Made by a program: the position numbers and the translations under genes. The notes below the pieces were generated by a model that was not told the DNA's origin, did not search any database, and saw nothing but the letters and a program-made list of their open reading frames with translations. From Phellopilus nigrolimitatus (lineage: Eukaryota; Basidiomycota; Agaricomycetes; Hymenochaetales; Hymenochaetaceae): a DNA stretch of 64,000 nt. The stretch covers positions 81,440 through 145,439 of the forward strand of contig JAJOHG010000067.1 in NCBI GenBank assembly GCA_021029095.1. Reading direction: 5' to 3'. Shown one piece after another: positions 29,221 to 41,338 of the stretch. Position 1 is the first letter of the stretch, and each line of letters opens with the position of its first letter.

Positions 29221-30262
29221 TTTCAACAGTGGCCCGGTTCAGATATAAACTGAATAATTAGCACTAGAGGACTGAGCAGGCTTTTGTATGCCTTTCAACA
29301 TCGTTTATTTCGCGTCGATACTATATCGGTTTCGTTCGAGCGGAGATACCGAAGACGAAGAGGTGACCGAAAAGAAATTTACAGCCTATGTTCCTCCGAG
29401 GTAAGAGCTCCTCATTGGAGACTTAGTGTCGTTGCCAGACTCTGACTTTATCCCAGGGCACGATTATATGCTGTTCGGGGGCGAGAGAAGATGAAAAACA
29501 GGCACATCGGAGCATCTCGAGCTATCAATGGCGGAAGAAGAATGGGTTGCTCAACCAGAAAGTCCGAGGACAGATGATCGTGCTTCGTGCGATCAGTGAA
29601 AAAGTTTCTGCTAGCCAATGATATGCAATTGATTCATAAAGGTCTTCGAGAATAAACTGCTTCTGAACCATCGCAAGCGCAATGTTTCAAAGGGGGAAAT
29701 CCACCTTACTACAGATCTCGCAAGTCCGGCGAAACTATTTTCTTGCTGAGCAGTTACATGGCAGCAAACTATTCGCTCCTATTCTTCTCCGAGCGTCAGC
29801 ATTTTAGGTCACGTCGTTGAGTTCACGTAGTGGAGATAGCAGCGTGGTCTGAGTTTATCCAATGACCTGAAAAAAAGAAAGACTGGCGGGTTCCCTAGAA
29901 AAGCTAAGTTAGAAATATGGTCGCAAGTTGAGTTGTCTTCGTAAGCTTACGTGTTGCTGACACAGCTCAATATCACGTGTTTTGTGCGCTGGCGTGAAAC
30001 GAGACGAAAGTTTCTCGGTACGCCTTGCTTCGTTCTATAATGAGCTTCAACTATCTAATTGATTTTCGAGTCCTTTTCTGAAGTGTGCTTTCTTAGCAGG
30101 TGCCGCAGGCCGGGCTTGAGCCGTGGACAATGAACACGCAATTCTTCGGCACGACAATACAAACCGGCACCAATTGATAATACTGACTGAAACCGGCATG
30201 TCAATGCTAACAACCGAGCTATTTTCCTACTCTCAAACTACCAAAAGCCTACTCCTCCCCAC
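29221..30262. other. Intergenic; AA8 upstream region and aldo/keto reductase upstream region
   Basis: 29320-29410 and 29690-29830 match, inverted, parts of the region upstream of the first AA8 gene (17100-17560). CACGTG is present near 29974. No gene seen. Confidence 0.5.
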
Positions 30263-31544
30263 ATGAACAAGATTCCTACTCGCCAGCTTGGTCGCAACGG
30301 TCCTATGGTGAGCGCCATCGGTTTTGGTGCCATGGGTGAGTTTCATGATCAGTTTTCTCCACAAATGATTTTGAGATCTGCCATAGGGATAGGAGCATGG
30401 TATGGAAAGACGGACGAAGATGCGGCGTTCAAAGCGTTGACCTACGCTGCGGATCGTGGCATGACCTTTTGGGACACCGCTGACGTCTACGGCACCTGTG
30501 AGCTCCTCTTTTCGTTTCGAAGATGACTTATGCTAATAAACTCTTTATATACACTTTAGCTGAATTGATGATTGGAAAGTGGTTCGCGGACACCGGACGA
30601 CGCGGTGAAATATTCCTCGCGATTAAGTTCGGCGCATACGATCCCGAGGAGCCTCCGAGCATACACAGTATCTCCAAACCCTCCTACATCAAGAGTGCGC
30701 TTGCGCGATCTCTCGAGCGTCTCGGAACATCATACATCGACCTATACTATCAGCATCTTGTCGACCCGAACGTCCCAATCGAGATCGTCCTCGAGACGCT
30801 GCGTGCACCGCTTGAGGAGGGCAAGATTCGCTGGATAGGCCTCAGCGAGTGTGGTGCGGAAAAATTAACGCGTGCGCGCGCAGTGCCACGCGTCGGAGAG
30901 AAGGTTGTTGCGTGCCAGATGGAGTTCAGCTCTTTTGAAATCGAAGTGGAGAAGGACGAATTTGCCAAGGCGGCTTGCGAGGAGGGCGTCGCGGTTGTCG
31001 CGCACAGTCCGCTCGGGAAGGGGATGATCAGCGGCCAGTACGTGCTCTATTTGTTCTCGGCTTGAATTCGATTTGTTTTAATCCATTATTACCAGGTACC
31101 GGTCACGCGCCGCCTTTGAAGAGGGCGACCTCCGGCTTCTCCTGCCGCGCTTTTCAGAGGAGAACTTCGAGAAGAACCTTGAGCTGGTCGATAAGATTAA
31201 GCTCGTAGCTGACAAGTACGGAGCCACTCCGACTCAGATTGCCCTCGCATGGATTCTCGCCGAACATGGAAACTGTGTGTACTTGCCGTTACCCCTCTAG
31301 TCCTCTTAGTTTCGCCATTACTCATCACCTTAGCCACGCTACTCTAGTCATCCCGATCCCGGGCTGCCGCTCCGCTGCGCGAGTTGAGGAGAATGCGCAT
31401 GCGGCCGAGCTAGTTCTCGCATCTGATGACGTGCGCGCTATCCGCATGCTCACGGAGAATGCAGACATCCGCGGAGAGCGCCTCCCAAAGGAGTTCATGC
31501 ACTTCCTGGACACAATGCCTCTGAAGGATTGGAAAGGAGAATGA
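30263..31544 (+). CDS. Aldo/keto reductase, 345 aa
   Basis: Five exons: 30263-30335, 30387-30497, 30560-31037, 31096-31274, 31348-31544. Joined they give 345 residues, normal for the family. The NADPH-dependent barrel shows MTFWDTADVYG (catalytic Asp and Tyr), LAIKFG (Lys) and YYQHLVDPNVPIE (His), plus GKIRWIGLSE and VVAHSPLGKGM. The end IPIPGCRSAARVEENA is the cofactor-binding region. It belongs to the group with fungal pyridoxal reductase and YakC-like enzymes that reduce aldehydes; the substrate cannot be told. It lies about 1 kb from the AA8 paralogue and marks the start of ordinary genes. Confidence 0.88.
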
Positions 31545-33379
31545 AAAGTGGCGTGTGGAAGACATGGATTGTGTGAGGGCCTTGTCGTATTCGTGTCTTA
31601 TAAGAAATATGGAGCTTGTGACGATTGTGATCGCCGATATTTTGATTCTGCACGGGTGAAGCGTGTGGGATGAGGTCATGCTCATCGGAACGAGGAAGAG
31701 AATGAATGGCGCACCGGGACGACGAGCGTGCAACAGAGCGCGGACTCCGTGCATCCTATTCCCAGAAGCTAAAATAAACATCGCGCGCACGTCAAAAGAT
31801 GAGCACAGCCTATATAAGCGTCAGAAAGATAGAGCATAGCGGCATACAGAAGGCATGCAGTCTAGCGCGACGATCGTGCCGAGCGGGGAAAGCGGAATGC
31901 CCGCTGCGGCGAGGATGAGCCCGAGGAGGTCGATGAGCTGTCGGTACCACAACGTCAGTTCGGGGTCGGACAGCAGAGGCAGGCCGACGCACGGACGCGA
32001 CCTCCTAGCAACACTGCACGCTGTCGAGCGGTAGGAGGCACTTGAGCGGGGAGATGCCTGTCGGCGCCGCCTGCGGGGCAGGCTCTGGCTAGGGAGCGCC
32101 ACGTGCCAACAGCGAGAGGAGGGCAATGTGCGCGACGGGAAGCAGAAAGAATAGAAGCGTGCGGTGCAAGGTGTGCGACATGGGCGTTCGGATAGGCTGC
32201 TCGAGGGAAGGGCATGCTAGCGCTCTTATGCGGCTCATCGAGGAAAAAAGACCGCTCAAAAGTGTCGGCGTCTTGGGTGTACGACGATTGGCCCGTATAC
32301 GATGCGCTGTCCGGCGAGAGGGCAGGCAATACAGCTCCGTATTCCCACTGGGGCGAAAGTCATATCTCCAGCTAGACAGATCGTCGCAGCTGTTATGCAG
32401 AAGGATCGCGTCGACTTCGGATTCTCCGAGCTCGAGAAAGGGGCGCTATCCGTGCTTCTGAATGCAACGCAGACACGTCACGTCTTGCTTCGCGGGCCCA
32501 GCCTCCAGAACGCCAGAGAACGCCAGATATCAGCCGACGAGGTGTTGGTGCTGGTGATTTACGTCTAAGACTTTTAAACCGTGACTGGCGTGCAAAACAA
32601 AGCTGGTTATCCCCACAAAGAGCATGACATTGTCATTAGAATGGAGTAGCCGAAAGAGAGCTACGCGTCGTCGTTCAAATTGACGGCAAAGTCTGAACGA
32701 TGATGACACGGTCCGACGACAGTGACGGCAACTGAGTCCTCCAGCACTACGGCGGAAGCCAGTCGGAAAGTGTGATCTTCCCGAAGCAAGATCCCTCGAT
32801 GACCACGACAGGCGTCGTATCGGAGACTGAGCTTTTAAGAACTATCGTACAATAGCCGAGCGCTAAAGCCAAAGATTTTCGTATTAGCGTCACAAGAATA
32901 AGAGAAGAACGAGGGGAATGGATGCGATGTACTTTCAAAACCATGTTTTTTTCGCCTCCAGCGCGTTTGCTCATCATCATCTTGATCTTTTTCTCCCTCG
33001 CCTTCAGATATGGCTCGCCCTCACATATTATCCCTATTCCATTCGCACTCGTGTCTTCCGCGTGATGGTACGTCTTTCCCATCTCCTAATGTCATTATCA
33101 CTCCCATAATTACTGTCGTGGCCGCCAGATCCACCAAGCTGGTAACAAGGAAGCCGTCGCTGACAAAACGGGGAGAGTATGGCGAACAATATAGAGCTGG
33201 TTATCCGCAAAAAGACCATAATATTAGCATAGAACCAGTTAGAGTAGCCAAACAAAACATAAAATGTGCATGCGTCTAGATGATAAGTTATCCGTATATT
33301 GTAGCGTGGCCTATGCAAACGCCTACAAATTTTCTCTCCAAGTTCTCGCCCGCGTCACGTCACCTCCCCACCGCACCGT
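31545..33379. other. Intergenic, no supported gene
   Basis: A minus-strand frame of 101 codons (31821-32126) has a hydrophobic part (LIDLLGLILAAAGIPLSPLG) but nothing recognisable. Plus-strand 32302-32568 and minus-strand 32747-33082 frames are also unconvincing. A short sequence with GCTGGTTATCC.CA.AAAGA near 32600 recurs near 33190 with a nearby GAGTAGCC, a local duplication of about 80 bp. Confidence 0.4.
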
Positions 33380-34581
33380 TTACACGTAGTTCGCGAACCA
33401 AGGGATCAAGCTCTGGGCGAGCGTGTAGCTGAAGACAAGCTTCGGGCCGACGACGAGGATTTTGGGAGTGAGGCCCTTGAACAGACCGCTGACGCCTTCG
33501 TTCTTCACGAGCTCCTTGAATACCGTGAGCCCAGCCACGCGCGTCTCAAAGTTCGCGTTCTGGATGCGCGTCTTGATGACGTCGAGTGGCGCGGCGACGG
33601 TGATGCTCGCGACAGCGCCTACGACAGACGCGAGGAAATTCTGCGTCCAGGTCGCTTGGGCGTAGGACTTCACGCCGAGAAGGTCCTTCGTCGCTGCCGA
33701 CGCACCGAAAAGCTGTGGGGCGTTAGCTAGCCAGACGATACGAGATGGTGCGAAAAGCACGCACAGCAAAAGAACCAGGAGCATTACGCGCCATGGTCCA
33801 TCCCCAACCACGGTAAAGCGTCGTACCCTCCTCCATGAAAATACGCACGACGCCGCGGCCACGGAAAGCCTCCGGGTTGACCTGACGTTTGATCTTTAGT
33901 GCGTCAAGCGGCAGAAGAACCTGTTGAAGAAAAAGATCAGCGTTTCGCAACCTTACAGATCCGCAGAGTCCAGCTCTGAGAACCGCCTCGAAAACGGGAT
34001 ATATAGAAATACTTACCACCTCCCCAATGCCTGTCAAGCTCCCAGCCGCGGCCTGCATCATCATCTTCCCCTTACGCTCGCCAAATGTATTTGTAAACGA
34101 GGTCTTGTAGCGAGAGGAGATGAGGTCATTGAACCATGGCTGGCCGCCAAACTTATAGATGCGCTGGGAAACCTTGTAACCTGCGGCGTACCCGAGCCCC
34201 GGGAAGAGCGACAGTAGACGCTTCGTGATGGGAGCGGTTGCATGCTCGCGAAAGACGATTGTCGAGAGGTTGCCCGCGATCTGTCGAGTGCGTTTCATTG
34301 AGCGTAGGCATCGGTAATTGTGCGGCTCAGTCTTGAACCGGGGATGTATCCGCATAGTGTGCAACGCACCTTGCTCTTGTTGCTCATGAGGCGTTTGGCG
34401 ATAGTGTCGACGGGGTGGAAGACAAGTAGCTCGGCGATACCTGTCCGAGACCATTCACGCCGACGTCAATGTTCGTTGTCAACATTGCGCTTGCTGTCGC
34501 GCGCAACGTACCTGACGTTCCAGAGCCAAGGATGCGGGCTGTACCGCTCTCTTTCCCTTTTCCACCAGCGACAGGAGACAT
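33380..34581 (-). CDS. GGC1: Mitochondrial GTP/GDP carrier (GGC1), 297 aa
   Basis: Five exons on the minus strand: 34581-34512, 34440-34370, 34280-34017, 33920-33765, 33712-33380, giving 297 residues against 300 in yeast Ggc1. The three carrier motifs are present: FHPVDTIAKR, LLPLDALKIKRQ and AAPLDVIKTRIQ. FPGLGYAAGYKVSQRIYKFG, YRGWGWTMARNAPGSFALFG and TWTQNFLASVVGA follow the Ggc1 pattern closely. It exchanges GTP and GDP across the mitochondrial inner membrane and in yeast affects iron homeostasis. It is divergent from the fucosyltransferase-like gene with only 146 bp between start codons, so a shared promoter is likely. Confidence 0.9.
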
Positions 34582-34727
34582 TTTCAAGGAGGAGGAGGAA
34601 GAGGAGGAGGAGGAGAAGGAGGCGGAACGGAGTCAGACGAAAAAAAAGTTGCCGACGCGAAGTCGGCACACTCCGAGAGTCCGCGTCGGCTTTCTGACCA
34701 GCGCGACTCTTGAATGCACTCTTAACG
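34582..34727. promoter_or_regulatory. Compact divergent promoter between GGC1 and the fucosyltransferase-like gene
   Basis: 146 bp, with a purine-rich GGAGGAGGAGGAAGAG tract (34589-34622) on the plus strand and an AAAAAAAA run. No TATA box is evident. Confidence 0.5.
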
Positions 34728-36457
34728 ATGGGTTCATGGGAGGGCGTTGTGCGCCGTTTCTTCTCCTCCGCCAAGGGACGCACCGATGACCATTACGAGC
34801 TCCTCACGACCGACAGCGACCTCAACCCCGATTTAGACCTCCCCACACCGACACGCCGGGCCTCGCCCAACTTCACATCCAGCGCGCGAAGACGTACGGG
34901 CCCTCCAGCCCGCGCCCTGCGCTCTTATGCCTTCGCTTGCCTCCACCTCTTCACTCTTCGACGACTCTTGATATTTGTCGTGTCTGTGCCCGTACTCTTG
35001 GCGTTTGGCATCTTGTTGTCGGGCGTCCCTCCGAGCTATGATTCGATACGCGAATTCGAAAAAAGACTTCCGCAGCACAATCTGTCTTTGCCTTTTCCAG
35101 AGGGAAAAGACGGTTTATACTTGCGGTTTCCGGAACATCTTTGGGGACATGGTCTGAATAACGTCTTGCAGGAAATGTGAGTCGATTCTTCGTACTATGT
35201 ATCAGAGGATGTATCGACAGAGGGGGGATGGGGCGTGCGATGAAGACGCTGATTCTTTATTCCTCGCAGAATCCTTATGTCCCAGCTCGCATACCTCTCC
35301 AACCGCTCTTTCGTCTTCGAGGACTACACCTGGTCACACACACCTCTCCCTTACTCCATCTACGACTTCGCGCTCCGTCCTGCCCGCATTCCGCTCAACG
35401 CGTTCATTTCTGGACCCAGCGCAGGGGGACCCATGTCCGCGCCGCGTGCCGTCAGCGCAGATTACTGGGAGAGGGTCTGTCCCCCCGCAAAGCGTGTAAT
35501 GATTAGTTCGAAGGACGCGCCGGATCTGGGAGAGGGCGACGAGCTTATGGAGTGGTGGGTGAACAAACTCCGAAGCATCCCAGAGGGGTGCGTTGAGGTC
35601 GGAAACGACCCATTGGTGTTCAGCTGGTTGTACGTAAATCCATCCATGCGTATCTACTCTGTCGTTGGCTTGTAGCTTACGGATGTGCCGCAGTTTGTTC
35701 GGCTCGACCCGTATACTCTCGCTCTGGTCATCCCTCTCCATTTCGCCCATCGTCAAAGACTTTGCCTGGTCTCCGCTTGTATCCTCCGGCGTCGCGCGCA
35801 ACCTCGCTCTCCTCACATCGTCTCCCTCTTCGCCCACCTCACCATACATCGACGCGCGTGCAGACACGTTCAGGGGTCTCGTTGCAGTGCATCTCCGGCG
35901 CGGGGACTACGTGCGGCACTGCCCACGGCTCGCGCAGTGGGGTGCAACATACTTGGGCTTCAACCAGTTCCCCGAGCTTCCGGACCGCTTCGAGCCGCCG
36001 TCCTTTGCGGAGCTCACCTCACTCAACGGGCGCGAGGAATATTACATGCAACACTGCTGGCCGGATATACCCGATATTGTTGCAAAGCTGCGCACGGTGC
36101 GACTCGAGCGCCCCGGCCTGCGGCGCGTGTATGTGCTAACGAACGGGTGGGGATTTTGGGTCGATTCGTTGCGGGAGGCGCTGCGGGTGGACGGGTGGGA
36201 GGACCTGCGAAGCAGCTTGGACGTGTCTGTCGATGCGGAGCAGCGTTATGTCGCGATGGCGATCGACATGGCGATCGCCGAGCGTGCAGAGGTGTTCGTT
36301 GGGAACGGCGTGCGTTTTCTTCTCTTCTTCTCTTGCCTTTCGTTCTCCTGTTTTCTGACATTCTGTATTCTTTACGCAGTTCTCGAGTCTCTCCTCCAAC
36401 ATTGTCATGTTGCGGATGGCCAAAGAAATGGATCCCAAGAGCAACCGCTTCTGGTAA
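34728..36457 (+). CDS. Type II membrane O-fucosyltransferase-like protein (GDP-fucose family), 500 aa
   Basis: Four exons: 34728-35176, 35270-35629, 35694-36309, 36380-36457, joined to 500 residues. A cytoplasmic N-terminus of about 78 residues and one membrane anchor at about 79-98 (LLIFVVSVPVLLAFGIL) make a Golgi type II protein. The catalytic part has GHGLNNVLQE near its start, the conserved AVHLRRGDYVRHC (the HxRRxD-type motif of O-fucosyltransferases) and a final FSSLSSNIVMLRM that follows the family's C-terminal FSS motif. Agaricomycetes carry such genes in several copies; donor and acceptor are not proven. The GGC1 gene is divergent. Confidence 0.78.
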
Positions 36458-37636
36458 AAACTGAATCAAACTGTTGATGGACCTTCCTATATACCACATA
36501 TCGCGATTATCTTGGACTAGATGCGTGTTAATTAATCTCTCATACACCATCCTTACTATGTATTTGCATTCTATTTAGGTATTATCTATGGACGTCGTTG
36601 CTGTAGTGTGGTGCATGGTGGTTTGACCCTAAGCTGTTAGCTTATCATGGCAGCGCGCCTTTCCTCACTTACAACTGGTTCGAGGCATAAGATCTTTCTC
36701 GGTCTATTGGATGTGTACGCGATCGAACTGTGCAATGACTTGGCAGGGAACAGTCTTTCACGGTCGGGAATCACCTTCGGTAACATTTCTTCTCGCGCCC
36801 GAAGATCTTGCAACATTTGTATCCAAGGTTTCCGAATCTTGCTTTAAAGCTTTCAGTTCCGATACTCGTGGGTCTGGGAAACTAACAATTTTTCGGCGCC
36901 TGCCATCGCGCGACGCTTTGACACCTCGATCTCGATTTCGGTTGTCGAGTCTTTGTATCCTTAGCATAAAGTATGTATGTACTCGATGCTTCGCTGAGTT
37001 TTCTGTCTATTCCCATATAAATAAACTTATATTCTCTACGAATCTCGGGTAAACATACCTCTGTCGATACTATATGGTTTCTAAGATCAATTGAAACACC
37101 TTCCGATCTGCAACGAATCTTGGCACTTCCTCGAATGCAAACTCCTATTTCTGCCTATCCCGGAAACAGAAAATTGACTACCTTCCTTTTCTTCCACGAA
37201 TTGCGCACCCAATCCTCCCACTCTTGGATCTGCGCGTCTTGCGCGGCGCCTGCAAACGCGTTGTCAACGGGACACTCGCGATAGCTTTGCGGAGAAGGTA
37301 AGGGCGGTGCGCGTGGCACGCCAACTGCGAGCTTTCTCTTGATGGCAATGTCTAAGAGAGCTTGAAATATGCTTTAACGACGTGGAGCGGCTACGACAGA
37401 AAGGCTTGCATGTATGATTTTCGTCATGATAGGGATAATGATACGGAGCTGTGGACATCAGAAAATGATGCAATACGAGACACCGAAAGAAACAGCCACT
37501 TGGTTGCTAGTGCGCAGAAAGCAAAGACATGAAACGGTAAATATGATTCCCGGACATGGTGCAAACAGAAACTCGCGGAATGTAAGGATAGAAGAGATAA
37601 AGGGGATAAAACGCCAGTCAAGATAATAGGCAAACG
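36458..37636. other. Intergenic, no gene seen
   Basis: Several short open frames occur (for example 36711-37052 plus) but none shows codon bias, splice logic or a known motif. Confidence 0.5.
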
Positions 37637-37880
37637 AACTTATGGACATCTGAATGAAAGATGGCACGATGTCAACGGGTGTTGCTCTTTTCCAAGCCAC
37701 TCTTCGTTTACTTCCTCGACATTATCACAAGACATGGCAAATTTTCACTGAATCTACCATTTCATGTACACCTTCCTCTACACTTAGGTTAACACAGATC
37801 ATTCTGACATGATCTCTTAGATTTCCCTTGGACAATACCAGTCTCCCCATAAGCGATCAGTAATTTTGCATTTCAAGAAG
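37637..37880 (-). pseudogene. 3' relic of the 160-aa repeated gene
   Basis: On the minus strand GCAAAATTACTGATCGCTTATG and the sequence to about 37790 parallel the last 20 codons (NLLISCATTDG...) and the 3' flank of the gene at 23641, including TGGTAGATTCAGTGAA, CTTGTGATAATGTC, GAAGAGTGGC and ACACCCGTTGACAT. The homology ends near TTCATTCAGATGTCCATAA at 37639. The coding part upstream is not present. Confidence 0.6.
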
Positions 37881-38337
37881 TACTAGGCGTGAAGGATGAA
37901 GTTGCATTTAAAAAAATATACACGTTTCTATAATCTCTAAGCACTGTCCAAGATCCAAGACGAAAGAATAAAGAATCAGCCTATGACGAGCACGCACACG
38001 CTGCCAAGAAAATAAAAATATGTCTCATTTCGCCTCGCCCGCCCCTTAGCTTTCGTGTTGTCCTTCATATAGCTCAGAAGGTTTAGCCTCTCCTTAAAAG
38101 TTGTGCAGGAGCCGAATTCCAGCAGGTCGCAAGTCCTCGTGTTGAAGAAAGTGGACAGTTGCAGAGCAGAGCTTGACACAGACGGACGTGCAAGAGCCAG
38201 CTAAAAGGACAGCAATGAAAGAAGAAACGAAAGGCTAAACGCGAAATGACGTTCATGAAGAACTCGAGTCAGCCTGTCAGACATTCGTTCCACACACAAG
38301 CACGTACTCGACTTACCTTCGCCAATCAACACACCCT

Positions 38338-39617
38338 TCACATGCCCCCGGCGCATTCCATGCCATCCCTAATCCGCCTCAGCACTCCCAATCGTCTCAC
38401 GCGCTCCGCCTCGAAGGGTGCAAGCGTGTCCTCCCACCAGCGTTCACCCGTGGGGACGGTGCGCCACCCGCCTGCGAGGAGCGCACTCATGGTCTCCCTT
38501 TCTGTCACCTTCGCACCGCCTTCGTCCTTCGATACGCCATTTGCGTCCGCATCCACTTTCGCGCTTTCGCTTTCACCGCGTAGCATCTTAGCGCGCTCCC
38601 AGGCCTTATCGTCCACCCCGCACCCTGCAGCAGCAAGGGTAACCGCTGGAGGTACGGTGCGTCTTCCTTGCTTGAAGACAAGTTCATTGATGGCGAGCGC
38701 GTGGAGTGTTTCACCAGGCGCCTCGGCCCAAAGCGCGTCGAACTCTTCTTTGGATTGAATGAGCTGGGGGTTGGGCGTGTTTACGCCGCTAGTGAAGGGC
38801 GTGTCTGGGGAGGCGGGGGTATGTAGAGAGGGGATAAACGCAGCGGAAGACAGGGCGTCCGCGGTGTCTTGGAGGCGCCCGCGCGAGGATGAGGACGAAG
38901 ATTTCGAGTGTTTCTTGCTCACGTAGCGCGCGATGATGTAAGCCTATTTCACGGTGCCAAGTATCAGCCTGGCCGCCTTAAACAAAAGCAAGCTCGCGTG
39001 CACTCACCCACTTCTCATCCCAACTACCAATATACATCCTGATCTCGTACTTCGCCCCAATCGGGATCTCCCTTATGAAGCGCAGGTGCGTAGACCCGAG
39101 CGCGATCCAGCAGCCGTCCCTGAACACCGTCGCAAAGTGCTGCAGCGCGAATTTGAGGCGCAGCATGTCAAGCACCTTCGCGTAGCTCGAGTTCGACAGG
39201 TGCATGTTGTAGTCACTCTCATCCAGGGACGCCCAGGTGGAATAGGAAGAACGGAGGGCGAAGGGAGAGACAGCTATGGGGGAGAGGGAGTCAAGCCATG
39301 CCTGTTTGGTATGGCGCGAGCCGAGCGAAAGTGAGAGCCACTTGAGGCGAATGTACAACAAGGGGCGGAAAACCCGGACTGCGCGTGGACAATTCTCAAC
39401 TTGATACGAAGCATGTAAATGTGAGAAAAAAAGAAAACTCACGGTGCCAGAGAAAAGGAAGCGAGCGAGCGTTTAGGACAAGGAGCAAGACGAGCAGGAC
39501 GCGCAGAGGGCGCGGAATGAACGGAAGCACCGAGCGCGCAGCGTTTTCACCCGTAAACAGCCCGAGCGCGTACGTTTTCGCGACATTAAACATCGCGAGC
39601 GCGTGCGTTATGGCCAT
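38338..39617 (-). CDS. THEM6-like hotdog thioesterase-family protein, 383 aa
   Basis: Three exons on the minus strand: 39617-39443, 39378-39008, 38943-38338, joined to 383 residues. An N-terminal hydrophobic segment (LRVLLVLLLVLNARSLPFLW) serves as membrane anchor. The hotdog-like core has ASLDESDYNMHLSNSSYAKV, the THEM6/4HBT pattern of an Asp/Asn cluster followed by a helix, then FRDGCWIALGSTHLRF and IPIGAKYEIRMYI. The C-terminal third is a fungal extension rich in Ser and Glu. The function of fungal members is not established; an acyl-CoA thioesterase role is inferred from fold only. Confidence 0.75.
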
Positions 39618-41338
39618 TCCTCTCGTCGTGGTCGTGGTCGTGGTCGAAAGAAAGCGCCTTAAAACACGAAGTCGGTGAAGTCGTTGGGGACATTGGGGAC
39701 GCGCAAGAATCAGTCACCGGTGATGATATGCCAGTTCAGGTAGCCGATATACCCGATTACGAAGATCAGCTTAGTAAACGAGTTAACTCAAACCCGCCAT
39801 GAGTCATAACCGACGGAATCATCTCTTTCTTGCTATCCTAAGCTTATCTGAACCGCAAAATCTTTGGGCTAATTCTAGCAGCGAGCTTCATTGATTTATG
39901 TCGGACCTTCCTAACAAGAGGATCGTACACACAGTAAGTGTGACGCTATTACTCTGAAAAGTAGTTTGCCAACAAAAGTGTAGGAGATGATTGAGAGAAT
40001 CGGAGAAGTGAACAGTCCTTCAGGTTAAATTCTCCGACATTCATGAACGAGGACCACTTCGAACACCCACTATCTTTTCCAGCGTGTCAAGCTTATCGAC
40101 AAGCCGACTCCAGTTTGTGCTGAGGATTAACGAAAATATTAAATGGCATCCTATAAGATCCGGCATGTCCGTGTTTGAAATATACCTGGAATCGTCCAGC
40201 TTAGGTGTGTTATACACGCAGCAATATTAATGTTCATATCCCTGGTCGACGTGGTAGAGTATAACACCACGCAGGACGGCGAGATTGTGCACGATATTCC
40301 GCACGCTGTGCTTTCGGAAACCGTACATCTAAGAGTGCCTAGGGTCAAACTTCAGTTCGCTTTGCAATTCCAGGCAGGACTCTTCCCATCACTTTACGTA
40401 GAAAATCCTCCATTGTTAACGGTTCAAGACCGAGGTGGGGATTTTCAAATACGCGCAAAATGACATGGTTACTATTAACGTGGAGAAAAGAGAGCACGGG
40501 ATGCGTGCGATTGCCTGCATAGTGGGTGTACATGTGCACGCAGGCAGCGGAAAGACAGCCCCGGTTCGCTTGCTGCAGCGAAAGACGACTCGAGTCCAGG
40601 AACATATTTGCGAGTGCGTATGAGCCATTCGGGCGGAGGATCCATGCTGGGATGTCGAGAATCTAAGATGAGAGGAGTGCGCCGATTGGATATCACATAC
40701 AGCACGGGATCCCCTGATGTACAGAGATGGAAGCATCACAGGACAGGCACAGGATTTTTGGATTATGGTGTGACGTCAGCTATGTTCTCATATTACTGCG
40801 TCTTGTATCAAATGCATGCGAAGCGTATGGAACGGCTTGATTACTCCTTATGGGGAGGTTCGCCTCGAGACTCAAGAAGAAATACACCTCACGTTCTTCA
40901 CAATAGCAGGCGCAGTTTCAGAAAATTGTGATGTTGACAAGACAATGGCGGAGTTGAAGTAAAATGATGACCTCGTACTGCGTATCTCCTTTGGTTTTGT
41001 CGGCGCCTCTTATTTTCCTTTGAAACAGCATATCACGTCGGGCTCGATGCAAAAGTAGAAGAACTAAAAGAATGTTTGAGGGTTGATAATGGAGACAGTC
41101 CGAGCCTCCTTATATAATCCATATTCTGATAACCATTTGTAATAGCTACATATTCCACTATAAATGAAGCATTATGACATGCTCTCACTATTCAAGTTCC
41201 CGAAATCAATACCGGCGGACAAATACGTGATTTTCGAGAGTTTCTTCCCTAGATCAGAGATTTAATCCCTTCTTGTTTCTCAATCCCGCAACTGTGTCCT
41301 GTGTCTTCGTGCCACCGAACTCTAGCTCGTTTCTGATT
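39618..41338. other. Intergenic, no supported gene
   Basis: The plus-strand frame 40230-40463 (MFISLVDVVEYN...) and overlapping minus-strand frames near 40400-40740 are open but unrecognised. A tract GTGGTCGTGGTCGTGGTCG lies at about 39627-39650, in the leader of the THEM6-like gene. Confidence 0.45.
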
